From Spirochaetaceae bacterium (GTDB lineage: Bacteria > Spirochaetota > Spirochaetia > Treponematales > Treponemataceae): a stretch of 16,675 nt of DNA. Made by a program: the position numbers and the translations under genes. The notes beneath the pieces are model-generated. The model was not told where the DNA came from. It made no database searches and was given only the letters and a program-made list of their open reading frames with translations. The first letter of the stretch is position 1, and the number at the start of each line of letters is the position of its first letter. Location: assembly GCA_031285525.1 (NCBI GenBank), contig JAITWB010000165.1, positions 1 through 16,675 of the forward strand, in the 5' to 3' direction. Positions 1-7,288 of the stretch are shown in pieces.

Positions 1-577
1 TGCCGTTTTGGAAGGGGGATTTTTTGTAGTCCCAGTCATCGGCGTTGACAGCGTATTCCTGTGTCTTTCCCGTTTCCCTGTCGAGCCAGGTAACGCTTTT
101 AAGGACATCGCTTATCGATTTCCCGTAGCAGCGGGCGTTCATGTATACGGCGCCGCCGACTGTTCCGGGGAGTCCTGCAAACTCTTCCAGACCGGAAAGG
201 GAGTGTTCCTGACAACAGCGGAGGAGTTCTTCCATGGTGCATCCTCCGCCTGCACGAATTCGGATCTCTTTGGAGGAGTCTTCATCTTCATCAGGCTTCT
301 CGATGTGCAGGGAGTTGAGGGCTGCCGTAGAGACAACCGCCCCTTTGAGTCCCTGGTCGCTGATTACCAGGTTTGAGCCGCCGCCGAGTATGAAGCAGGG
401 AGTACCTTCGTTTTTGAGGAAGTCCAGGACGAAATGCAGTTCCCCTTCGTCGGCAGGTTCAATAAAGATTTCTGCCGGACCGCCTACCTTGAAGGTGGTA
501 TGTTCAGCCAGGGGTTCATTGAGAAAAATATTCCCCCTGATATTGCTATTTTCCGTCAATTTACTTAGATTGTTCAT
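1..577 (-). CDS. murB: UDP-N-acetylenolpyruvoylglucosamine reductase (MurB), N-terminal part
   Basis: About 192 codons are visible; the gene runs off the left edge, so the C-terminal part is missing. MurB is the FAD- and NADPH-dependent cytoplasmic enzyme that reduces the enolpyruvyl ether of UDP-GlcNAc to UDP-MurNAc, the second committed step of peptidoglycan synthesis. Family signatures seen on the minus strand: TTFKVGGPAE (about residues 27-36), ILGGGSNLVISD (about 63-74) for FAD binding, and GLEEFAGLPGTVGGAVYMN (about 134-152). The ATG at 577 is the first in-frame start that keeps the family N-terminus. No Shine-Dalgarno sequence precedes it, and possible -10 boxes lie only a few bases upstream, so the mRNA may be nearly leaderless. 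It is divergent from cysS across 48 bases. Identity is firm. Confidence 0.95.
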   Translation of the reverse strand, partial: MNNLSKLTENSNIRGNIFLNEPLAEHTTFKVGGPAEIFIEPADEGELHFVLDFLKNEGTPCFILGGGSNLVISDQGLKGAVVSTAALNSLHIEKPDEDEDSSKEIRIRAGGGCTMEELLRCCQEHSLSGLEEFAGLPGTVGGAVYMNARCYGKSISDVLKSVTWLDRETGKTQEYAVNADDWDYKKSPFQNG

Positions 578-598
578 ATGTGCATAATAGTATATTAT
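570..598 (+). promoter_or_regulatory. Candidate sigma-70-type promoter of cysS
   Basis: TTGTTC (570-575), a 17-base spacer and TATTAT (593-598) give a plausible promoter with a start site near 605 and a leader of about 20 bases carrying the cysS ribosome binding site. The -35 matches consensus only in TTG, and it overlaps the first codons of murB. Confidence 0.4.
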
Positions 599-599
599 G
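583..599. repeat. Inverted repeat in the murB-cysS divergent intergenic region
   Basis: CATAATA (583-589) and TATTATG (593-599) are perfect inverted arms around GTA. The element holds the -10-like boxes for both directions: TATTAT on the + strand at 593-598 and TATTAT or TATACT on the minus strand at 584-594. It could be back-to-back -10 boxes or an operator. An AT-rich palindrome like this can also arise by chance. Confidence 0.5.
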
Positions 600-625
600 A
601 ACTGAAATAAAAAGCGAGGCAGGAT

Positions 626-2164
626 ATGGGATTGAAATTGTATAATACTATGGGGCGCAGTATGCAGGATTTTGCGCCTATTACGGATGGAAAGGCCGGT
701 TTTTACGGCTGCGGTCCTACCGTGTATAACTATGCCCATATAGGTAATCTGCGGGCGTATGTTTTTCAGGATATCCTCGCCCGAACGCTGGAGTTTCTGG
801 GCTATGCTGTTTCCCATGTGATGAATGTCACCGATATTGGGCACCTCACCGGGGATGCCGATGAGGGTGAAGATAAGATGGTTAAAACAGCCCGTGAGCG
901 GGGGCAGTCGGTGCTGGAGATCGCTCAGTTTTACACAGATGCTTTTTTTCATGATACTGAGAGGCTCAATATCCGCAAGCCCTCGGTGGTTTGTAAGGCT
1001 ACCGACCATATTCCTTCGATGATAGCTCTTATTAAGAAGCTGGAGGAACGGGGACATACCTATGTTTCTGGAGGAAACCTCTACTTCGATGTGTCTACCT
1101 TCCCGGATTACGGAAAGCTGGCGCTCCTCAATCTGGATGATTTGAAGGCAGGGGCGCGGATCGATGTGGATGAAAATAAGCGGAATCCCTACGATTTTGT
1201 CCTGTGGTTTACCAAGAGTAAGTTCGAGAACCAGGCGCTGACCTGGGATTCCCCCTGGGGTAACGGATATCCGGGCTGGCATATAGAGTGTTCCGCCATG
1301 AGTATGGAGTATCTGGGGGAGCAGTTTGATATACATACTGGCGGTATCGATCATATTCCGATTCACCATACCAATGAGATCGCCCAGTCCGAAGGGGCCA
1401 CCGGGAAGCGGTGGGTCAACTACTGGCTCCACAATGAATTCCTGGTGATGGACAAAGGTTCGTCCCTACAGGGAGGAAAGATGTCCAAGTCTTCGGGCAA
1501 TTTTATTACCCTCCAGAGTCTGGTGGATGAAGGGTTTGATCCTCTGGATTACCGCTTTTTTCTGTTGGGGGCTCATTACCGCAGTCAGGTTGCCTTTTCT
1601 CAGGACGCCATGAAGAGCGCCCGGAACTCCCGTGCAGCCCTGGTGCGGCGTATTGCGGGGATTCTCAAGTCGGTTCCGGGATTTTCCGCTGAAAATGCTG
1701 CCGCCGTGGGAGTTATCGGGACGCTGCCGGAGGGTTCTCCTGCTGCCGTGTATCTTGAGCGGTTTAAGGGGCATATGGAGCAGGATTTGGCTACTCCCAG
1801 AGCGCTTTCGGAGCTCCAGATGCTGGTAAAGGATGGCGCTGTTCCCCCGGAAGAGGTGGTTCTGGCGGTGCAGCGTATGGACAGTGTTCTGGGCTTGAGC
1901 CTGATAGAGGCCGCCGAGGCGGTGATCAATGCAGGGCAAGGGGGCGCAGGCTTCGCTGCGGGCGCAGGTTCTGTACTTGCAGGCTCTGCTGGCGCTGGCG
2001 CATCCGATGGAGAAGCTCGGGAGATCGAGGTTTTTATTGCGGAGCGGAACGAGGCGAAGAAGAGTAAGAACTACCAGCGGGCAGATGAGATCCGTACTAT
2101 TCTGAAAGATAGGGGTATTCTGCTGGAGGATACTCCCCAGGGTACTATCTGGAAACGGGTATAA
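626..2164 (+). CDS. cysS: Cysteinyl-tRNA synthetase
   Basis: A 512-residue class I aminoacyl-tRNA synthetase that charges tRNA-Cys with cysteine in the cytoplasm. Visible motifs: the zinc/cysteine-binding Cys29 in GCGPTVYNYAHIGN, the HIGH-type signature HIGN (38-41), Cys222 in WHIECSAMS, His247 and Glu251 in HTGGIDHIPIHHTNEIAQSE, and KMSKS (285-289). The C-terminus has the family's helical anticodon-binding end (KKSKNYQRADEIR, IWKRV). GAGG at 616-619, six bases before the ATG, supports the start. Odd: residues 435-464 form a nearly pure Ala/Gly/Ser stretch just before the C-terminal helical domain, probably a flexible linker. An imperfect hairpin lies after the stop, and the sigma-factor gene follows on the same strand. 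Confidence 0.97.
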   Translation: MGLKLYNTMGRSMQDFAPITDGKAGFYGCGPTVYNYAHIGNLRAYVFQDILARTLEFLGYAVSHVMNVTDIGHLTGDADEGEDKMVKTARERGQSVLEIAQFYTDAFFHDTERLNIRKPSVVCKATDHIPSMIALIKKLEERGHTYVSGGNLYFDVSTFPDYGKLALLNLDDLKAGARIDVDENKRNPYDFVLWFTKSKFENQALTWDSPWGNGYPGWHIECSAMSMEYLGEQFDIHTGGIDHIPIHHTNEIAQSEGATGKRWVNYWLHNEFLVMDKGSSLQGGKMSKSSGNFITLQSLVDEGFDPLDYRFFLLGAHYRSQVAFSQDAMKSARNSRAALVRRIAGILKSVPGFSAENAAAVGVIGTLPEGSPAAVYLERFKGHMEQDLATPRALSELQMLVKDGAVPPEEVVLAVQRMDSVLGLSLIEAAEAVINAGQGGAGFAAGAGSVLAGSAGAGASDGEAREIEVFIAERNEAKKSKNYQRADEIRTILKDRGILLEDTPQGTIWKRV

Positions 2165-2174
2165 TGGGCGATTT

Positions 2175-2214
2175 TTATAAAGGAGGCCGCTTTTGTAGAA
2201 GCGGCTCTTTATAA
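2175..2214 (+). terminator. Imperfect hairpin between cysS and the sigma gene
   Basis: GCCGCTT (2186-2192) pairs with AAGCGGC (2199-2205) around TTGTAG. Outside this, TTATAAAG (2175-2182) pairs with CTTTATAA (2207-2214), interrupted by a small asymmetric internal loop. The sequence after the inner stem is TCTTTATAA, not a clean T run, so it may be a weak terminator or attenuator that lets some cysS transcripts read into the sigma operon. No better promoter was found between here and the sigma gene. Confidence 0.45.
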
Positions 2215-2245
2215 GGGCTAAAAAATATGAAAAAGGTGTAACATT

Positions 2246-2818
2246 TTGGCTACTCCATTGTTTGATAGACGAGAGCCCGCTGTACTTGTAGGGAGTGTAA
2301 CAGCCCGGACTGATGCGGACTTTAAAAAGGTATATGACTCGGCGATGCAGATACTGTTTCGGGTGTCCTACCGGATTGTTGGGGATGCCGAGGCTGCCGA
2401 GGATTTGAGCCATGATGCACTCATCAAGATGCATGAGAAGGAACTGGTGTTTCCTTCTATGGATGATGCGAAATACTGGCTCATACGGGTGGTCAAGAAT
2501 GCTTCCCTCAATTATGCGAAGCGCAAGGGGCGGGAGCGGCGGGCGTATGAGCGGGTGCTGCGGGAGGATAAGCCTTCGGTGGAATCCGGCGAGACAGAGC
2601 TTTTGAAGGATGATGCCCGAAGGCGGGTTCAGGAGGCTTTGGAAAAACTGCCCGAGAATCTGCGGATGGTGTTGATATTGAAGGAATACGGGGATCTGAA
2701 CTATAAAGAGATAGGACGGGTTCTTGGAATAACGGAAGGAAATGTGAAGGTTCGTGTGTTTCGCGCACGGGAACAATTATCAAAGATGATTGGAGAAGAT
2801 GATGTGTACATGCCCTGA
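2246..2818 (+). CDS. ECF (sigma-70 family, RpoE-like) RNA polymerase sigma factor
   Basis: A 190-residue extracytoplasmic-function sigma factor that directs RNA polymerase to a small regulon. Sigma region 2 spans about residues 26-95: FRVSYRIVGDAEAAEDLSHDAL, then the WLIRVVKNASLNYAKRKGRE stretch. Sigma region 4 spans about 128-180: LEKLPENLRMVLILKEYGDL, then the helix-turn-helix NYKEIGRVLGITEGNVKVRV. Length and two-domain layout are typical. The start is TTG, preceded by AAAGGTG (2232-2238) at good spacing; no in-frame ATG keeps region 2 whole. It overlaps the anti-sigma gene by about 17 bases, as expected for a translationally coupled pair. I saw no clear ECF-type (AAC/TCT) autoregulatory promoter upstream. 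Confidence 0.93.
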   Translation: MATPLFDRREPAVLVGSVTARTDADFKKVYDSAMQILFRVSYRIVGDAEAAEDLSHDALIKMHEKELVFPSMDDAKYWLIRVVKNASLNYAKRKGRERRAYERVLREDKPSVESGETELLKDDARRRVQEALEKLPENLRMVLILKEYGDLNYKEIGRVLGITEGNVKVRVFRAREQLSKMIGEDDVYMP

Positions 2819-3434
2819 TCAGGATCTTCGTTCCGCCTATGTTGACGGAGAGGTTCAGTCTCCCTGGCGGGAACAAATTGAAGCCCATCTCGCTTCCTGC
2901 GAATCATGTAGGGACGGGGTCGCAAAACTGAAAGGTCTGAGGAGTGCACTGCAGAGTGGTGTCCGCAGTATGTCTGCGGAGGAGCTGGCAATGAGTTTCG
3001 GGAGGCTTTCTGCAAAGCTTGATCAGCGGTCAGGAAGCCTGCATCAGCGGTTTCATGTGGGCAGGGTTGTCATTCCTGCCATGGCGGCGGCGCTTCTTGC
3101 GGCGGTTATTCTGCCTGCAGCCTTCATGAACGGGGCTGCTCAGACAGGACAGTCCAGCGGGGGGATGATTTCTTCTGTCCAGGAGTACAATTATATCAGG
3201 GACAGCGTGGTTTTCTCCGATGAGGATTTGCGGGATGCTGCGGTTGCCGCCTTTGGGCATAATGCGTCGTACCAGGGTGATATGAATCTGCGGGATGTGA
3301 GTTTTCCGTCGGTGGAGATATGTCCCCCCCGTTTTTCCGGCAGGGAACAGCGGCTGAGGATTAGGCTTCCTGCGGCGACGGAGATTTTTTTCAGTTCCCA
3401 GGAATATATGGCTTTTGAAGCAGTGATGCAGTAA
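2802..3434 (+). CDS. Membrane-bound zinc-finger anti-sigma factor
   Basis: About 210 residues. The N-terminal cytoplasmic part has the ZAS motif H-x3-C-x2-C (HLASCESC, His29, Cys33, Cys36) inside the usual anti-sigma helix (LRSAYVDGEV then WREQIEAHLASC). A single membrane helix follows at about 88-109 (VVIPAMAAALLAAVILPAAF), then a periplasmic tail of about 100 residues of no recognised family. It should hold the upstream sigma factor at the membrane. The ATG at 2802 is chosen because GGAG (2792-2795) sits six bases upstream; ATG 2799 and TTG 2790 are in-frame alternatives. The start lies inside the sigma gene, and the stop overlaps the next start (TAATG), so all three genes are probably co-translated. 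Two extra cysteines (Cys2, Cys4) precede the motif. Confidence 0.88.
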   Translation: MCTCPDQDLRSAYVDGEVQSPWREQIEAHLASCESCRDGVAKLKGLRSALQSGVRSMSAEELAMSFGRLSAKLDQRSGSLHQRFHVGRVVIPAMAAALLAAVILPAAFMNGAAQTGQSSGGMISSVQEYNYIRDSVVFSDEDLRDAAVAAFGHNASYQGDMNLRDVSFPSVEICPPRFSGREQRLRIRLPAATEIFFSSQEYMAFEAVMQ

Positions 3435-5143
3435 TGTCTTTTAAGGGTTTATCATATCTTTTCAGGAAATACGCCCTGGTACGGGGCGGGCTTGTCGTTG
3501 TCGTTATAGCCGCAGTGTTCGGTATTTCCTTTTTTTTCGCAAACAGAATGAATCAGTCTCCCCGGATATTGTCCCTGGAACCCGCTGTCGGTTTTCCCGG
3601 AGATACCATCGTTGTGCGGGGCGCGTTTTTTGGGGATGAGCAGGGGAATGGGTTTATCGAGATAGCCGGGAGCCGTCTTACCGGTTCTTCCTATCGGTCC
3701 TGGTCGGATACGGAGATATCCGCAGTCCTTCCTTATGGCGTTCAGAACGGGCTTGTGTATGTGGTGACCAAAGGCGGGCGGAGTGAGCCTGTTATTTTTG
3801 CAAATAAGACGTCCATTCCGGTGCAGGTGCAGCCGATGCAGGATACGGGGGTTCCCGTTATTCTGGCGGTGAAGGAGCAGAAGGTTCCCATAGGCGGGGC
3901 GGTAACGATTACGGGGCGGAATTTCGGTTCCTCCAGGAACGGTTCGCAGGTGTTTTTTGCCTGGGCCGCAGAAGGAGGGAGCACTCTGAGCGCTCAAAGT
4001 GCGCAGAGCGGACGTGATGACGGGTTAGATCGGTTTATTCCCTGTTCTGAGAGTGATTTTGATTATGAGTTTTGGAGCGATGAGGAGATCCGTGTGCGGG
4101 TTCCTGACGGGGCTGTTTCGGGGTCTTTGTATGTGTCGCTGCAAAAAGAGAATAGCAATCGTGAGTATATCGAGATTACGGATAAGCCGGGGATCAAAGC
4201 TTTTGCGGACAGGAGACGGTATATTGTTTCCCTTTCGGTTGATGTGACGGATACGGCGGCGGCAGGTGAGGATAATGTGCTTTTTCTGCGGGTTCCCCGG
4301 CCTCCGGTGACGGCGAGTCAGCGGGAGGTGGAGCTTTCTCTGTCCAACAGGGAGCCTTTTCTTCCGAATTATATGAATGCGATTCTGTATCAGTTTGAGG
4401 ATGTGAAAAGTCAAGAGCGGGCTTCAGCGGAACTGCGGTTTTTGGTTACCACCTATGGTGTTCAGACCCAGGTGACGCCCCGGCTGGTGAAGGACTATAG
4501 CGGCAAGAGCCGTTCTTTGTTTGCCCAGTATACCCGTCCTGATGAGCTTGTTCCTTCGGGTGATTCCGCAGTGACCGCTCTTTTGCCTGCTATCGTTGGG
4601 CGTGAGCGGAATTCCTGGACGAAGGCTCAAGCTGTCTATTCATGGCTATTGGATGAGGTTGCGCTGCTGCCTGAGGTTCGGTCTTCTGAGGCGAATCCTC
4701 TGGAGGCTCTGGGACTGCGGGAAGGGGACGCTTACGATATGGCGGTTCTCTTTTGCGCCTTTGCCAGAGCGGCGGGGATTCCTGCGGTTCCGGTGAGCGG
4801 GATTCTGCTGGATCGGGACTCGGTGAGCCGGGTGCACTGGTGGGCGGAGTTCTATGTGGAGAATTTCGGCTGGGTTCCGGTGGATCCTGCTTTGGGCGCA
4901 GGGATGGCATATACCCCCTTTCAGGAGCGGGAGAGTAACCGGAGTTTTTATTTTGGGAACCTCGACGGACAGCATATTGTGTTTAGCCGGGGACTCTCTG
5001 TGCAGAAGCCTATGGTTCCCTGGGGTCGGTCGGTGATACGTTCCCGTTCCTATGCCTTCCAGAGTATCTGGGAGGAGTCTGCAGGTGATATTGAGCGGTA
5101 CACCTCCCTCTGGAGAGATCCGAAGGTGGATGGGTTTTATTGA
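3434..5143 (+). CDS. Membrane-anchored IPT/TIG and transglutaminase-like protein, catalytic Cys missing
   Basis: 569 residues. A short basic N-terminus and one membrane helix (about 17-37) precede a probable periplasmic body. Two IPT/TIG-like beta domains follow: about 41-125 (ILSLEPAVGFPGDTIVVRG) and about 139-247 (PIGGAVTITGRNFGSS). A transglutaminase-like core occupies about 395-490: MAVLFCAFARAAGIPAVPVSG, then VHWWAEFYVENFGWVPVDPA. His468 and Asp484 of the Cys-His-Asp triad are present, but the Cys position of the usual G-x-C motif is Ala433 (GDAYDMA); the nearest cysteine, Cys441, lies eight residues on. It is therefore probably a binding or sensing domain, not a protease or cross-linker. 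The start overlaps the anti-sigma stop by one base, placing it in the sigma operon. Its function is unknown. Confidence 0.85.
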   Translation: MSFKGLSYLFRKYALVRGGLVVVVIAAVFGISFFFANRMNQSPRILSLEPAVGFPGDTIVVRGAFFGDEQGNGFIEIAGSRLTGSSYRSWSDTEISAVLPYGVQNGLVYVVTKGGRSEPVIFANKTSIPVQVQPMQDTGVPVILAVKEQKVPIGGAVTITGRNFGSSRNGSQVFFAWAAEGGSTLSAQSAQSGRDDGLDRFIPCSESDFDYEFWSDEEIRVRVPDGAVSGSLYVSLQKENSNREYIEITDKPGIKAFADRRRYIVSLSVDVTDTAAAGEDNVLFLRVPRPPVTASQREVELSLSNREPFLPNYMNAILYQFEDVKSQERASAELRFLVTTYGVQTQVTPRLVKDYSGKSRSLFAQYTRPDELVPSGDSAVTALLPAIVGRERNSWTKAQAVYSWLLDEVALLPEVRSSEANPLEALGLREGDAYDMAVLFCAFARAAGIPAVPVSGILLDRDSVSRVHWWAEFYVENFGWVPVDPALGAGMAYTPFQERESNRSFYFGNLDGQHIVFSRGLSVQKPMVPWGRSVIRSRSYAFQSIWEESAGDIERYTSLWRDPKVDGFY

Positions 5144-5144
5144 G

Positions 5145-5597
5145 ATGGAATTAATTACTTTTTTGGAAATGAAACGATATTCAAAAAAATATGTACAATT
5201 TGTGGAAGAACAAGGTTTTGATGGAATAATATCGATATGGGAATCAAGATTGCAATATATATTTGACACGAATTATTACTTCATTGAAGAATACATTAAT
5301 GATTTATCAAAGCGGAAAATAATTGCCGAAATACTAAGTAACTGTGAGGTTGCAGAAGAACAGCATCTTGAAAGGATAAAGGAATTAGATGAAATATTTA
5401 AAGAAAAGACTCTGGAGACGAAAGAGAGTATAACGCACTATTCAGGATGGGGTTCAGATGATCCATCTGATGTTTTTTCAAATATGTTAGGGTTTAAAGT
5501 GGAAAAAATAAATAAGAATTGGTTTTATTTTCGGGTTCCTCGACATAGAATGGAAGAGTGGGGAATAATCAATACTGATTTAGTGGGCGTTGAATAA
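5145..5597 (+). CDS. AT-rich orphan gene, unknown function
   Basis: About 150 residues, soluble and charged, with no signal peptide or membrane segment; I do not recognise a family. Visible features are an aromatic, acidic N-terminal half (YIFDTNYYFIEEYINDL), a coiled-coil-prone Glu/Lys middle (EEQHLERIKELDEIFKEK) and a C-terminal WFYFRVPRHRMEEWG stretch. Base composition is about 30% GC in the lines I counted, far below the flanking genes, which suggests acquired DNA. ATG 5145 starts two bases after the preceding stop; AAGGTGG (5123-5129) is a rather distant ribosome binding site. ATG 5130 (overlapping the upstream gene) and ATG 5169 are in-frame alternatives. It is convergent with the radical SAM gene, with eight bases between the stop codons. 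An immunity-type protein is possible but is only a guess. Confidence 0.7.
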   Translation: MELITFLEMKRYSKKYVQFVEEQGFDGIISIWESRLQYIFDTNYYFIEEYINDLSKRKIIAEILSNCEVAEEQHLERIKELDEIFKEKTLETKESITHYSGWGSDDPSDVFSNMLGFKVEKINKNWFYFRVPRHRMEEWGIINTDLVGVE

Positions 5598-5605
5598 AAA
5601 AGCTA

Positions 5606-7288
5606 TTACAATATCTCCATATCAGGTCCGGCAACTATTCGTACCCGTGTCTTTTCCATGTATGCTTCTGACGCAAATGCTGCGATGTCCTGCGCCATAA
5701 AGAGATCCTCCGGGTGCCATGAGAGGTCGAGGATTTCTTCCTGTCCTTCCCCTGCGGCGCGGGAGAAGGCTCCGTGGAGGAGGATGATTTCTTCGGTGAC
5801 TGTCCAGAGGTGACTGAGTTTTTTCTCCCGGAATTTTTCCTTGAGGAATTGCAGCTGGAGTTTTTGGATTTCTTTGTGCGGCAGGGTTCCCCTGGAGCGG
5901 TTCCAGGCGGCAAAGTCGGAGAGGAACCGGGATGGCTGCATTTTGAGCAGATGGAGTACTGAGAGGAACCACGGAACTGCCCGTCCTGCTGAGTAGAAGA
6001 GGGCGCAGGCGGCGGCGAGTTTTTCTGCCTCTGTGAGGTCGGCGGCGGAGAATTTGGGGGTTCGTTTTACGTGATAGGGGGGAGACTGTTCCGCATCTAT
6101 GCCGAAGCGGGGGGCGTCTGCCGCCAGTACTGTGCCGGGGAGCACCGAGAGGCGGAATATGTCCAGGTGGTTCGGGTAGAGTCCTATGGCATAATCGAGG
6201 CTTGATCGGAATGTTGCGAGGGAGTCCCCGGGCAGTCCGTAGATGAGATCCAGGCCGAATACTGCTCCTGCTTCGTTGAGGAGGGCTATCTTCCTCGAAA
6301 ACTCTTTTCTGTTAAAATTCCGACCCACATTTTTGAGTACCTCCGGGTCGGCGCTTTGGAGTCCGATCTGGAGTGAACAGGGGATGTGGGTAAAGGCTTC
6401 TGAGAGGGTTTTGTCGAGGAATTCGGAGCGGATTTCAAAGCAGAAGTGGGTGTCCGGGAGTTTCTGCTCGATAAGGGCGAGGATGAGCAATGCCCGTTCC
6501 TTGTCTGCGTTAAAGGCAGGGTCGAGTACGAAGATCTGAGGTATCTCGGCACGGGCAAAGAGGTCAAGTTCCGCTTCGATCCGGGATGCGGGGAAGTGAC
6601 GTACCTTCCGCTCGCCCTTTGATTCATAGCAATAGGTACAACTGAAGGGACAGCCCCGTGAAAGCTCCCAGAGCGCGCCGCCGTAGTCACGGGGGTCGAG
6701 GGTGCCGTCAAGCCAGGGGGATGAAAGCTCTTCCATAGATGGCGAAGAGATTCCTGCCAGTATTTTTGTTTTGATGGAAGGGCTCTTTGGAGAGGGGGAG
6801 AGATCTCCCCGGGAGATTCCTCCGGGGGACTCCTGCAGTCCTGTGAGTAATCCTACGGCGGTCTGTTCTCCTTCGCCGGTGATGAGATAGTCGAAGAGGT
6901 TTTCTTTGGCTATAACCTCCGGGAGGGCCGTTACTTCGGGACCTCCGGCGAAGAGGATTGCTTCCGGGCGTTCTTTGCGTATCAGCCGGGCTGTTTCTTC
7001 GAGAACCAGTCTGTTCCAGACATAGAGGGAGAAGCCGATTACCGGAACTTCGTCGGCGGAACAGGCTGCGAGGAGTCCAGCTGCGATTTTGGAGCTGCAG
7101 GAAGATTTGTCCTGCTGGAAATCCTCTGCGGAAAAGGAGCGGAGTTCTGCGGGGAAGCCTGAGCGGCGGAGAGCCGAAATGATGCAGGCGGCTCCGAGGG
7201 GAACTGCTTGAGGACTGGTTTCCGCCAGGATGGTACAGATGATAATAGGGTTACGGGATCGGTTCTGGTGAAACGCTGTTTCGTGCAT
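5606..7288 (-). CDS. B12-binding-type radical SAM protein
   Basis: 560 residues. Residues about 13-150 look like the Rossmann-type cobalamin-binding domain found in this superfamily (PLGAACIISALRRSGFPAEL, then ILFAGGPEVTALPEV and YLITGEGEQ), although a clear DxHxxG cobalamin ligand motif is not seen. The radical SAM domain begins near 200 with RGCPFSCTYCYESKG: Cys213, Cys217 and Cys220 form the CxxxCxxC [4Fe-4S] site. The C-terminal part (about 440-550) resembles the helical extension of DUF4080-type proteins. The substrate is unknown. GTG 7291 is possible, but ATG 7288 is preferred because it shares its A with the asnA stop (TGATG), a classic translational-coupling junction. Confidence 0.88.
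   Translation of the reverse strand: MHETAFHQNRSRNPIIICTILAETSPQAVPLGAACIISALRRSGFPAELRSFSAEDFQQDKSSCSSKIAAGLLAACSADEVPVIGFSLYVWNRLVLEETARLIRKERPEAILFAGGPEVTALPEVIAKENLFDYLITGEGEQTAVGLLTGLQESPGGISRGDLSPSPKSPSIKTKILAGISSPSMEELSSPWLDGTLDPRDYGGALWELSRGCPFSCTYCYESKGERKVRHFPASRIEAELDLFARAEIPQIFVLDPAFNADKERALLILALIEQKLPDTHFCFEIRSEFLDKTLSEAFTHIPCSLQIGLQSADPEVLKNVGRNFNRKEFSRKIALLNEAGAVFGLDLIYGLPGDSLATFRSSLDYAIGLYPNHLDIFRLSVLPGTVLAADAPRFGIDAEQSPPYHVKRTPKFSAADLTEAEKLAAACALFYSAGRAVPWFLSVLHLLKMQPSRFLSDFAAWNRSRGTLPHKEIQKLQLQFLKEKFREKKLSHLWTVTEEIILLHGAFSRAAGEGQEEILDLSWHPEDLFMAQDIAAFASEAYMEKTRVRIVAGPDMEIL

Noticed and set aside
580..607. Resemblance of the murB-cysS intergenic sequence to a XerCD dif site (GCATAAT...TATTATG)
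   Set aside because: The central spacer is one base longer than in the E. coli site, the outer XerD half does not match, the site is 7.8 kb from the skew switch, and back-to-back -10 boxes explain the palindrome.
1466..2776. 436-codon open frame on the minus strand opposite cysS and the sigma gene
   Set aside because: It is antisense to two firmly identified genes, has no domain-like content and crosses their boundary; it is a shadow of GC-rich codon use.
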